Below are positions 1 through 10,631 of a stretch of DNA of 64,000 nt, in pieces; the first letter of the stretch is position 1; the number at the start of each line of letters is the position of its first letter. Made by a program: the position numbers and the translations under genes. The stretch covers positions 2,976,001 to 3,040,000 of the forward strand of contig CP085831.1 in the NCBI GenBank assembly GCA_020809705.1. Direction: 5' to 3'. Origin of the DNA: Calonectria ilicicola. Lineage: Eukaryota; Ascomycota; Sordariomycetes; Hypocreales; Nectriaceae. Below the pieces are notes generated by a model, which worked only from the letters and a program-made list of their open reading frames with translations, did no database searches and was not told the origin of the DNA.

Positions 1-2
1 AC

Positions 3-497
3 CTTGTGCCTATATTGCATTACTCGGCTGGTTATGAAGAGCACAAAGCTTGTGTTGAATCGCTCAACCAGGCACATGGAATATTGATCAAAATCTCACG
101 AAAGACGAACGTGGCAAAAAGAGCGCTTGAGGCTGTAGGGCACGCCATGAAGAGATGGGGCACACCAAAGAGCTGCTTGGATGACGATGATATACAAGTA
201 GACAAGAATGACGCGGAAGAAGTAAGTTGAATGAATTCTTTCTAGACTCTTAAGCTACACTTTCTTTTTACCTCATATATCCCGTATATAGCCGCTGACA
301 GCTTTTAGAACGAGCCCATGTCTTCAAAGGGCGAGGATCTTGGAGTCCCTGACTTGCAACTCGACTTAAATGGGGCAACCTTTGATCCTCAGATTGGGAT
401 GGATGCTTTCGATATTGATTTTGGGGAATGGGCTAATGGGCCTATGGGAACCCTATTCAATAGCGATCTGGATTTTAGAACTAGTTTTCAGCTTTGA
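3..497 (+). CDS. 3' end of a probable fungal transcription-factor gene (partial)
   Basis: Only the C-terminal part is in the window; the reading frame is open to the left edge. The first exon runs to 221, a GTAAGT intron covers 222-308, and the last exon runs 309-497 ending in TGA. The exons join in phase 0. The first part is helical; the tail is acidic and rich in Asp, Phe and Gly, ending in a patch with DFGEW and DLDF, as in acidic activation tails of fungal Zn2Cys6 regulators. No DNA-binding domain is visible here, so the assignment is inference from the tail and from the position beside an oxygenase/esterase cluster. It could instead be another helical protein with an acidic tail. Confidence 0.5.
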
Positions 498-1357
498 GAA
501 GAGCATGCCACAAACATGATCTATTATTAAGATACCCAATTTGAAAATCAAATATCACATTATTTGGTCATCTCCAAATAAATCGAGCATAACACTCCAG
601 GCGAATAGAGTAAAACATACCGAATGGACCATGTTGAGGAACTACCCTGGAGCGTCGCCATCTGTCATTGCATCCTGGAAGCACGGATTTTCCCGAGCGG
701 AGAATTACTAGGCAAGAAGAACGATTTCAAATCAAGTTATCCGATTGGATATAGTCCGGAGAATTTTACGATACGATTCAATACACGCTCAGTCTATCGG
801 TTCCCCACAATGGGGGGAAGCGGGGGGTGGATTGGGTGTTGGCAAGGTAAAATTGGACACGGTAATCATCGCGGCAATCACAAATGATGCTTTTGTCGGA
901 AATGGACTTGGGATGATTGAAATATTGTAGCCCGAATATCGCAAACGGGGTTTCGGTCGCAGTGTCATGTTGAGCTTGTCCAATCCCGAATTTCGGAACA
1001 GAAGCAGCCTCCGAAGTCCGAGGCCGTGCTTACACATGATGGGATACCAGCGGTGGCTGCAACATGCAAACTAGTCCCAAAAATACAAGAAAGCAATGTG
1101 AATATTTGGAACTCAAAGACAAAGCCATACCCGTATCGGTTAACGCTTGGTACATCTTCAAACGCCGCGGGACGTATCGTTCCGAATGTTCTTCCCAGAG
1201 TTCTCCGCGACATCAACACTCTTCAGCACCTCGGGTAAGGTGTGATACAAAAGAGAAACATACACCACAGTCATCATTTGATATTTTCCAACTATCAATT
1301 CATTTTCACCCATTTATCTCATTAACCTCTTATCAATCCCCCTTCACAATAGTCAAG
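498..1357. promoter_or_regulatory. Intergenic region and promoter of the first monooxygenase gene
   Basis: No convincing coding sequence; overlapping short ORFs lack fungal codon character. At 986-996 there is a perfect palindrome, CCGAA T TTCGG, running on into CGGAAC at 994-999, with another GTTCCG at 1179-1184. CGG triplets like these are typical Zn2Cys6-factor half sites. The last 100 bases before the start codon are rich in C and T, as in fungal leaders. Confidence 0.5.
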
Positions 1358-3473
1358 ATGGCAAAGTCCTCCTCAGCTGCAGCGGACGCGCTGGAATTTT
1401 ACACCAGTGCCGCAAAGCAGAATCCATTCCCTGCTGATACCGCTGCGTACAAGGATGTAGACCCACTGGCCTTTGCAATGTCCAAGGTTCCAATGCGGAC
1501 TCCCCGCCGCCTCAAAATTATTTGTTGTGGTGCTGGAGTGAGCGGCCTGAGTTTTGCACATGAGGTGGAGAGTGGAGCTCTTCCCAATTTCGAGCTGAAG
1601 ATTTACGAAAAGAATTCTTCACTTGGTGGCACCTGGTTTGAGAATCGATATCCTGGGTATGTTTTCGACATATTGTGTATACTGAGGCTTTTACTAACCA
1701 ATTGCCAGTTGCGCGTAAGAATCCTCTACAATTTCATGAATCTGAAAACCATCTTTTGGTGAGAATGTTGTACACTGATGCAGATACAGTTGCGACATTC
1801 CTATTCACAACTATCAGGTAATGCATACCTCGCTAACCATTTCATGCGAGCTCATATTACTAACACTGGAATCCAGTTCTCTTGGGCCCCTTCCCCCAAC
1901 TTCCCAGCTTTTTACACAGGTGCCAAGGATATTTACGAGTATCTCAGCGACGTTGCAGATCAGCACAGCCTGCGTAAATACATCAAAACCTCGCACAAAG
2001 TCACTGGCGCAAAGTGGATCGAGGAGCGACAGAAGTGGGAAGTAAAAATTGTCCCAACAGATGGCCGCGAACTTGTAAAGTCCGATGGGAGCACAAACGA
2101 AGGCGAGGATGGTGCGCCCTTTATTGAGGAATGTGATATCTTTATTAATGCCAGTGGTGCATATAATAACTGGCGCTGGCCCACGATTCCCAATCGCGAC
2201 TCCTTCAAGGGAAACATGGTTCATTCGGCCATCTGGCCTGCCAGTCTAGATCTTACCGGGCAAACAGTTGTTCTTATCGGAAATGGAAGTACTGGCATTC
2301 AGATCCTTCCTGCTGTGCTTGATAAGGTGGAGAAAATTTACGTTTTACTGCGCAGTCGAACATGGGTTACCCCGGCACTGGCAAACCGCTTTGCAGGAGA
2401 AAATGGGGCAAACAAGATATTTACTGACGAGGAGAAAAGAGAGTGGTCTGAGAATCCAGACACGTATCTCCAGTACCGCAAGGATATTGAACATGAGTTA
2501 AACGCCCGGTTCAGACTATATCTGCAGGGCTCTGAGGCACAGAAGAACGGCAGAGCATTTACAGAAAAGCAGATGGCGAATAGCCTGGCCGCTCGACCTG
2601 AGCTGGCCAATGATTTGATCCCAGATTTTCCCGTTGGGTACTTTAATCTGCCCATCTCACTTTCTACTTTAGCTAACAGTAAACAGATGCCGACGACCAT
2701 CACCCGGAAGCGGTTATTTAGAAGCTCTTTGCTCACCAAAAGTGGAGATTGTATGGGGCGAAATTGACACATTCAATGAATCAGGTCTTAAGACCGCCTC
2801 AGGAAGGCAAATTAATGCCGACACAATCATTTGTGCAACTGGTTTCAATATGGGCTTCGTTCCTCGCTTTCCAATTATCGGCTCGCACGGTCGCGATCTC
2901 CGAGACGACTAGACAGAGGAGCTTCCAACTGCCTATCTCAGTGTAACCGTTCGTAACATGCCTAATTACTTTGTCATGATGGGACCCACTAGCCCTCTCG
3001 GCCATGGTTCCATTATTGGATCCATCGAGCAGGTGACAGGCTATATTGGAAAGCTTCTTCGCAAGCTTCAGACGGAAGGGTATTCATCCCTTGTTCCCAG
3101 GCCTGTTGTTACAAGACAGTGGCTAGATCATGCCAAAAAATGGATTCAGAAAACCGTATGGGTCGATTCTTGCAACAGTTCTTTTAAGAATGGCGAGTCT
3201 GCAGCTCCTGTTATTTCTCTCCACCCCGGTTCTCGACTGCATTACTTTGACCTCCTGCAGAACCCGAGATACGAGGACTTTACTTGGACAACATTAAATG
3301 GAGGAAATATAGGACTGTTTGCCTGGCTCGGCGATGGATTTACTGAGAGAGAGGTGTACGGAAACGGAGATTTGACGTGAGTTGTCTTGACGGGGTATCG
3401 AGCTTAACTAACAGTATTTATCAGGTATTATCTCGTTGACGGCACTCACCTCCAGCCGCGAAAGCTAAACTAA
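1358..3473 (+). pseudogene. FAD-dependent Baeyer-Villiger-type monooxygenase with one in-frame TAG
   Basis: Exons by splice sites and by comparison with the paralog at 6503-8597: 1358-1656, 1709-1714 (6-nt micro-exon), 1790-1817, 1877-2637, 2687-3376 and 3425-3473; 611 codons. Seen: an N-terminal FAD-binding GAGVSG motif near residue 58, GGTWFENRYPG then CACDIP near 95, the Baeyer-Villiger fingerprint FKGNMVHSAIWP near 220, the NADPH site GNGSTG near 242, and ICATGF near 416. Codon 440 (2910-2912) is TAG where the paralog has Trp (EAW). Reading continues in the same frame with full similarity (AYLSV, MPNYF, SPLGHG) to a natural stop. The family inserts oxygen next to a ketone to make an ester or lactone. 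As written, the gene would lose about 170 C-terminal residues, so it is called a recent pseudogene or a strain allele. Confidence 0.88.
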
Positions 3474-4560
3474 GATCTATTGCATGGTCCTATCATCTTA
3501 TCATATAGAAAGCTGTTCTGTATGGTATTTAAAATTATGCTCATTTAAGATTAGAGATCAGATAGTCAATCCAATTTCTCACTTTCCCAAATACTACATC
3601 ACAAATAAGCTCGTAGATGAGGTTAAAGTCACTGAATTCAGTATCATCCTTTAGTCCACGACATTTTATGCTTGAGGATGATGAATATAGTCTATCTTGC
3701 AACCCGTCGCGTCAGTCTAGAAGTAAGCGCATCGCCATCTCAATCTATAGTGTAATTAAAATAAACAGATTAATTGACGGTCATTTTTTCAAGTTCACGC
3801 ATCAATCTCGATTGGCGCTTATATATGACCTTTAGTACAAATGCTGTTGTGTAACCACATCCATGAAGAAAAGGTGAGTGATCAGATCCGCTGGGAGTGG
3901 GTGCAGTGAACGACACTCGATGTGATGTGACCAATGTAAATTTTATGAGGCCAAATAATTCCGACTAAGCTAATAAAGAGGTTCCTTGCTAATCCTCAAG
4001 TTTACCCATATACGAAATTTTATTAAACCGAGATGAATTTTGTCTTCAAATCTCGATATTTGGAAAAATTGGTTGGATAGATGTTCTGTGCACCAAATTA
4101 GAGTCTTAATCTGTTCCGTGGAAATTTCTGCTGGCTGTTCTCCACAAATTCCAATCCCGAGGGTACCAAGGTTCCCAAGATTTTGCGGCACTTTGTCCCA
4201 TCCGATGCAGGATTCTATCTTCATTCTTGAATAAATCTATTGTGTATTAGCTCTAGATTACCCTTCTTTTTTTCGACTTCGGACCGAGAGCGCTCCGTAC
4301 TTGTGATTTTGGTGCGTTCGGGGCACTCGGGACAGTTAGTGTTCCGAAACGGAATGATGTCTCACGAAAGGCTTGTTAGAACCTTGTCTGTTAGTTTACG
4401 AAGCTCGCTGATTGACATTAAATGTCTATATAAATATGGCGTATTTGTGTATAAATTATTTTAAGAAGCAGAATTACAGTCGCAACAAATCTCTTCTCTC
4501 CCAACGAGCAATCATACACAACAAAGGCACCAGTCTTCACGGCTATTTTGTGTTGCAAAA
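3474..4560. promoter_or_regulatory. Intergenic region and esterase promoter
   Basis: No gene seen. A perfect palindrome TTCCG AAA CGGAA lies at 4342-4354, about 210 bases before the esterase start, with further CGG/CCG triplets at 4275-4300. The leader just before 4561 is A/C-rich. Confidence 0.5.
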
Positions 4561-5611
4561 ATGTCAATCAATGTGAGCCCAGCTGAGGTGTCGGAAAGTG
4601 TACGTGTTGCCCGTCATGAACTCGCGGATCGGCTCGAAAAACAATTCGCGGGTTCCAGGGCGTGGTATGATTTCCCAACCCCACAAGACTACCGGGACGC
4701 TCGGCGAGATGGCACAAATGGTTTCAGTAAGCCCGTGCTGAACGAGCGGGCTCGTTTGTTGCATGTAGTTGGACGTGATGGCCATACCATTGAACTTCGA
4801 GTCATCGATCCGGTGCGACCGTCCAAGGGCGTGTGGCTTCATTTCCATGCAGGTATGAAAAAGAATAGCGAAGGATATAATTGTTCCAGCTAATTAAGGT
4901 CGTTTTCTTATAGGCGGGTTTGTGATTGGCAACAATTCTTCTTATGACCCTTACTTAACAAGGCTCTCAACTGAGTTGGATTTAACTATTGCTTCAGTTG
5001 AGTATCGCCTGGCACCAGAGAATCCATTCCCCACGGGTCTCAACGACGCGGTAGACGCGGCTCTTTTTGCCCTCTCAAAGGAAGGCACAGAGGCCCTAGG
5101 CGCGCCCTTGAGAGTTCTGGGTGGAGAGTCGGCTGGCGGCTGGTACGCTGTCAGTGTTGCGTTGGCCCTGCGCGACGAGTACGGCGTGGATGTCAAGTCA
5201 CAAATCGCCGCCGTCTGTGCAGGCTACGGTATCTATGACCTAACATACACCGGTTCTGTATTCTCACACAAGAGAGACATCATTCTGAGCGGTCCTCTCA
5301 TGATCAAGTTTGTCGAGGCTGGGTTTGGCCACCTATCATGGGAAGAGAGGAAAAAGCCTAATGTGTCGCCTTTGTATGCTGATTTACAAAACTTGCCTCC
5401 GGCGCGATTTTTGGTAGGGAGCATTGAACCCCTCCTTGATGATAGCCTATTTATGGCCGCTAAGTGGAAGTACGCTGGGAATGAGACGGATCTGCATGTT
5501 GTTGAAGGGGGATGCCACGCCTTCACATTGATCCCAATGGGTGATGCCACAGAGGAAGGACTGAAGGCAATTGTGGATTTTGTCAAGCCTCAGATTAGCA
5601 AATTTGCTTAA
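4561..5611 (+). CDS. Alpha/beta-hydrolase, HSL-type esterase
   Basis: Exons 4561-4852 and 4914-5611 (61-nt intron inside the oxyanion motif), 329 residues. Seen: an oxyanion-hole motif HAGGF (family norm HGGGF), EYRLAPENPFP near 145, the nucleophile elbow GESAGG near 180, and GGCHAF for the catalytic His near 298. The acid position usually reads DPLLDD; here it is EPLLDD, so Glu may replace Asp. The family hydrolyses short- or medium-chain esters in the cytosol. Lying between two Baeyer-Villiger-type monooxygenases, it would suit hydrolysis of the esters they make (inference). A palindromic CCG/CGG site is in the promoter. No signal peptide is visible. Confidence 0.9.
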
Positions 5612-5943
5612 AATAGCCTGTCAACTAAATAGAAGAGTTTCTCGGAATACAGAAATCCATCAGATTGAATATGCTAAATTTTCCGATCGCACAAGCCCCG
5701 GGTCACTGATGACTTTAGGCAGACTTGGTTACGGAATATAGTTCCGCGGAATACGATCTCTCAGGGTCATCCGATTTGAATCATAATTGAACGTCAGGAT
5801 ATTGTTCCAGTACCAAATTTACTGGTTCATCGGCAATTGTTTGTCGCATCAGGTCAGATCACACGTCCAGGAGGGAGACAGAAAAGATAATACACCAAAA
5901 CCTACATCTCAATAAGCTTAGTGTGCGGTAAATTTATATATTT

Positions 5944-6105
5944 AATACCTGATCGGTTTATTATATAAAGATTACCGAAGTATATATATATATATATATA
6001 TCTTTTTTTTTTCTCTTTACCTATATAAAAGTCTAGCTTAACCGAAGTATATATAGTTGATCGAAAGTAATATATCCGGTTATAATAAGTCAACGGTCAG
6101 GTATT
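5944..6105. repeat. AT-rich foldback with 9-bp terminal arms, MITE-like
   Basis: AATACCTGA at 5944-5952 is matched by its reverse complement at 6097-6105; the arms continue imperfectly inward (CGGTT against CGTTG, then TTATTATA). Inside are two copies of ACCGAAGTATATATA, one starting near 5973 and one near 6040, around a TA run. No clear target-site duplication was found. It could be a small non-autonomous element or only a chance AT-rich hairpin. Confidence 0.35.
5981..6000. repeat. (TA)10 microsatellite
   Basis: Ten uninterrupted TA units, inside the foldback described at 5944-6105. Confidence 0.95.
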
Positions 6106-6502
6106 CGTGAAGGTGGCTGGGTAATTGGCTTCCTGTCTCTTATTTCCTTTGTTCCCAGCTTGATGCAACAACCGTGCTATCATATACCGTGGCATTTCGA
6201 TTAGAAAGATAGCATTTGCACATATTTCCTGTCATTAACCTTTACCCGAAACCCTATCTTTAAGATTCCACATAGTCAGCTACCAATTCGCACCAGAGAG
6301 TTGAATCATCTGTCAAGCAGATAGAGAAATGTTTTTTTTGTAAGCCAAGCGTATGTTCCGGTACAATCACGGAAAAATATGTCCATTTGACACCCGTAGG
6401 AAAGAGAATGCAGGATTGCAGGATTTAAATCTAGATTTTCATTTCGGTAACTTGACAAAGTTTCTATTGATCATAATCTATCTAAACTGGTGATTACAAG
6501 CA

Positions 6503-8597
6503 TCAAACACTTCGTTGAATTTGTCGACAATGTTCATCAAAGTCAATGAACCACCTAATTAAGTAAAGTAAGGTCAGCACTTTCTTTCTCTCCTATATCT
6601 TGTTGGAACAAATTTAAAAGATAAAACTTACGTCTGACTGTCACCCTCGCGAGGGTTTCGCTCTTTATCAGTAAAGCCGCAAGCAAGCCAAGCGAATGTC
6701 AAGTCTTCTGAGTCGCAAAGACTCTTCCACTCAAAATCTTCCCATCTTGGAGTTCGAAGTAGCTCAAAGTAGTGAATTCGACTTCCAGGGTGCAGAGTGT
6801 TGAGATCACCATCTGCAGTGCCGTTTTTGTAAGTGCTGTTGCAATGGCTTGTCCAGACAGTGCGCTGTAGCCAAGCAAGCGCCTGCTTTTGATAGGCACC
6901 TGCAATATGCGCTTTGGGCACACAGTAGCTATAATTCTGTGTCTGAAGTTTGGTAACAAAGTCCCCGATATATCTAGTCACCATTTCAATAGAGGTGACA
7001 AGACTGCCGTGGCCAAGGGGAGAGAATGGGCCCAAGTAGGTAAAGTAGTTTGGCATATCCGTTGCAGTGACGGACAGATAGGCATGAGGGTTCTTGAGCC
7101 ATGCCTCTCTCAGATTAGTACCATTGAGTCCAGTGATGGGGAATCGTGGAGCACAAGACAAATCGAAGCCCGTGGCACAGATAATGGTATCAATACCACT
7201 TGTAACTTGTCCAGATGATGTGCGAACACCGTCCTTAGTGACGGCCTCTACAGTACCCCAAACGACTTCTACCTTTGGTGAACACAATGCTTCGAGATAT
7301 CCGTTACCTGGAGTTGGGCGGCGACATCTGTTCGATCTATTAGCGACGCCAAGCGATATCAATTATGGGAACAAATACCCGACAGCAAAATCAGGGATTA
7401 AGGCCTTCAAGAGCTCTTCATTCCCTCCCAGCTTTTCTGTCATCTCCTTTATACCGTATTGGCGAGCAGCCTTTTGTTCGGGAGTATGGTCGATATAAAG
7501 TGGGAAACGATGATTTAGTTCCTCTTCAACTCCACGACGGTACTTCAAATATTGCTCGGGATCTGCTGCCCAAGCTGCCTTCTGACTCTCGGAAAAGTCG
7601 TAGTTTTTCCCTTCTGCGCTGGCATACTTGGACGCGAAATTGGTTGTGACCCATGTTGGGCTTCTGATATGAACATAGATTTTGCTAGCTTTGTCAAGAA
7701 TGGCAGGCAAAATCTGGACTCCGCTACTGCCGTTGCCAATGAGCGCTACAGTCTTTCCAGTAATAGCGTCACCGCCGCCCTTTGGCCACGCTGCAGAATG
7801 AAGCATTTTTCCCTGGAAGTCTTTCAGGCCTTGAACATTGGGCCATCGCCAATTGTTAAAGAAACCCGAGCAGTTGACCAAGATATCGCATTCCTCTGTA
7901 AATGTTTCCGAGGTCTCGCCGTCTGAGACGCCCGCACTTGAAATCACGAGATCCCTACCGTCAGTCTTGGTAATAGTGACCTGCCAAACCTCACGTTGGC
8001 TATTCCACACAGCATCAACAACCTTGTGTGAAGGCTTTATGTACTGGCGGAGGTCATGCTGGTCTGCGACCGATTCAATGTAAGATAAGATATCGCCTTG
8101 TTTAGCGTAGTAAGACTTCCAGAATGGGTTTGGTGCCCAGGAGAACTAGACACTTGGTGAGCTTTGGCCCGGTTAGTCAATAGCAAGGCAAACTTACTTG
8201 ATAATTAGGGGCGGGAATGTCACAAGCACATCTACTGCGCGTTAATTTACAACAATGGCTTGGGGTTTTGAGACGCTATATGTCAGACATACCCAGGATA
8301 ACGGTTTTCATACCATGTCCCTCCAACACCAGCATTTTTTTCATAGACAGTAATTGTCGCGTTGGGAATTTTACCGACATTAACGGCTCTTGCTAATGCA
8401 AGTCCACTAAACCCAGCTCCGATGGCAATGATTCGTACCGGTCGCGGGGTGAATGTGGGCACTCTTGAAAGAGCATACGCGAGCTCATCGACATTCTTGT
8501 ACGCTTCAGTCGCCTCCCCTGGATTCACAGGGCCTGGAGCGAGGCTTTGAAAGTATTTGATGGCGCGATCTTTCGTTGTCGGGCTTCCCTTGGCCAT
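6503..8597 (-). CDS. FAD-dependent Baeyer-Villiger-type monooxygenase, intact paralog
   Basis: Exons, 5' to 3' on the minus strand: 8597-8293, 8231-8198, 8145-7379, 7327-6632 and 6554-6503; 617 residues. The start is MAKG, matching MAKS of the paralog at 1358. Seen: FAD motif GAGFSG near 58, GGTWYENRYPG then CACDIP, the fingerprint FQGKMLHSAAWP, the NADPH motif GNGSSG, and ICATGF. Intron positions after YPG, after NYQ, before CRRP and near the C-terminus are shared with the first gene, but the extra intron between CA and CDIP is absent here. Like its paralog it should oxidise a ketone to an ester using NADPH and oxygen. CGGAAC and GTTCCG half sites lie about 210 bases upstream. The acceptor of the second exon could be either of two nearby AGs. 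Confidence 0.9.
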
Positions 8598-9555
8598 GAT
8601 GATTGATTGCAATATAATACCTGTAAGATCGTGTTTGTGGTTTGTTCCAAGATTATTCATTCACTCTGATTGAAGTTTTATATAACTTGAAAGCTATTTG
8701 AATCTGTACTATGACTCGATTGTCAGTTTAACTCGGAGTGAGAGATACCGGGATGAAGATTCGGCGCTCGGAAACGAAGCTGTGCCAGCACACCACATTT
8801 CTCGGAGCGGAACACTATGTTTCCAGTTCCGAACAACTGCAAATGCAGTCGGCGCAAAAGATGGAATCAAAATGTGTAGATTTGGGAATTACATCACTTG
8901 TATATTCGAGAAATTTAGTGCCAAGATGCATCTGTACAGAGTAAATCAAGACGTAGCTACTTCAAGGCATGGATAGAGCTATCCAGTCACTCTGACAAAT
9001 TCCCCACACGGGCCAATTACCCTACACAGCACAACATCAACGCGGTCAGGATTCATGATTAGGATGATACTAGGAATAAGACATTTACCACGGAATTTTT
9101 CATGGTTAACAGCGACCAGAAACTTTGCTCAAGTGCACATGATCAAATTCGGAGCCGGAGAGTCCGACGGGACTGACTTACGCGATCATGGCCCTCGGCA
9201 TAATGAGACCCACTAACCAACTGCTAATTTAGAAGCGTGTGGACAACAAAATTTAGTGGTTCGGCGTAACCGGCACAGCGGATGTGGTGCTGTGCATCAA
9301 TGGCCAATGCGAGATTATCGCATGACTTGGGGCCACCACCTAGCTGTTACTAGATCGGCAATTAAATTCGGATCGTTGAACTGACGACATTATGGAGTTT
9401 ATCGATTTTCTTTCTTCTTGGATCTTCTTTCCTTTTTTTGCTCTTGGAGACCACAGCAAGCAAGTCATTTGAATACACATAACCCTACCTAGAAAAAAAA
9501 AGGCAAAATCGCTTGTGCTCTTTTAGTGTGGTATCCGTAGTAGTGTTGCTCTAGA
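8598..9555. promoter_or_regulatory. Promoter of the second monooxygenase and intergenic DNA
   Basis: CGGAAC at 8808-8813 and GTTCCG at 8826-8831 form an inverted repeat with a 12-base gap, about 210 bases upstream of the start at 8597. From about 9000 to 9555 nothing coding is seen, apart from pyrimidine-rich DNA around 9400-9440 and an A-rich run near 9492. Confidence 0.45.
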
Positions 9556-9877
9556 TTATGGCAGCACGATCCCCTCCTGGTTTTCGTATGAGGCTGCCGA
9601 CATCAGTACTCAGATTGCACAAGACACGAGGAACGACAGTGCAAGCATGGCAGTCATTTCTATACTGACCATGATCTTCTTACCAGCTACGGCAGTTTCC
9701 GGTTTCTTTTGAATGGCATTTTTTGGACTCTCAGACAATGGGAAATATGTGGCCAGTCCCTTTGGATGGTTGTTTGCGGCGATCACAGTCCCACTTACAA
9801 TCGCTATCTTAGGTCTATGGTTTCTCTGTTGCCCGGGTCCAACAGCATTGAAGAGGCCTTACACCACTTTCATTTGA
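9556..9877 (+). pseudogene. Remnant of a CorA-like two-helix membrane protein (C-terminal piece)
   Basis: In one frame the DNA encodes QIAQDTRNDSASM followed by a hydrophobic helix (ISILTMIFLPATAVS), then GFF, a TGA at 9710-9712, then MAFF, a Gly/Trp stretch, a second hydrophobic helix and a basic tail with a natural stop at 9875-9877. The order DTRNDSASM, FLPAT, FF-stop-MAFF, helix is that of the C-terminal membrane module of many fungal CorA-like proteins, where Ser usually stands at the TGA. The N-terminal cytoplasmic part is absent upstream. I read it as a gene fragment with a nonsense codon; expression as a shorter protein seems unlikely. Confidence 0.6.
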
Positions 9878-10631
9878 ACAATTTCATACTTTGTATTTAA
9901 CTGTATGCACCGAGTTGATTAAATAGCAACTATGCTAGAGCCCTGTACGCTTCTATCTATTCGCCAAAAAGATCGTCCTAAAGATATTTTGAGGATCCGT
10001 TTGATGTATCACACTAAGGGGAGAAGGAGATTGGCCAACTCACATTGATAATGAATGCCAGAATGGCGAACGACCGTTAAGTTACATTAGGGATTCTTCC
10101 TTCAGAACGCTAAATTGTCAGCCCTGGCGAACCAATGGGGGCCAAAGCGCCAAAGTATCGTGTTGGAGCGTAAGGCAACCACAATCCTTCAGCTTAATTG
10201 ACGCACTGCATCCGTGTTGTTTCACAGTGGCAGTGTCTCCAATCATTCTGCCCTGACTGGATACATCCCAGCCAATAGCAAAGACAAAACATGTGAACTA
10301 GTCATGACGTGCTCCGCTAACTTGCTGATCCACCAACCAACCGTAAGCATACTCAGCCCGTCGTGGGCTTAGACTACAGGGCGCAAGGTAGGTCCAGATT
10401 TAGATGATAAGGCTGGCCCATCGATGGGTTTTAAGGCTCTGCCTGAATGCACCTGAGAATGATCGTCCCGATTGCGGGTCAGCTGATGGTAATTTTAGAA
10501 GCCTAATTCTCCCTCACTGCTTAATTAAATGCTGCCGATACCGATTCACAAAAATCGACTTTCTTCACTCTTCACTATTCCCTCATCTAACCTAGCGCAA
10601 TGTTAACCCACCTCCGCCTCTTAAGATCACC
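9878..10631. other. Intergenic region upstream of the membrane-protein gene
   Basis: No ORF with coding character and no repeat. The last 60 bases are C/T-rich, consistent with a leader for the gene starting at 10632. Confidence 0.4.

Larger units (their letters stand above)
5612..6502. other. Intergenic region between convergent esterase and monooxygenase genes
   Basis: Both neighbours end here, so no promoter is expected. It nevertheless holds two overlapping CGGAA/TTCCG palindromes (5732-5746 and 5742-5751, the latter TTCCGCGGAA), a (TA)10 run at 5981-6000 and an AT-rich inverted repeat at 5944-6105. No ORF with coding character was seen. Confidence 0.5.

Noticed and set aside
2780..2960. 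An intron removing the TAG in the first monooxygenase
   Set aside because: The only GT-AG pair close around the TAG would give a 24-base intron; longer ones would delete blocks conserved with the paralog.
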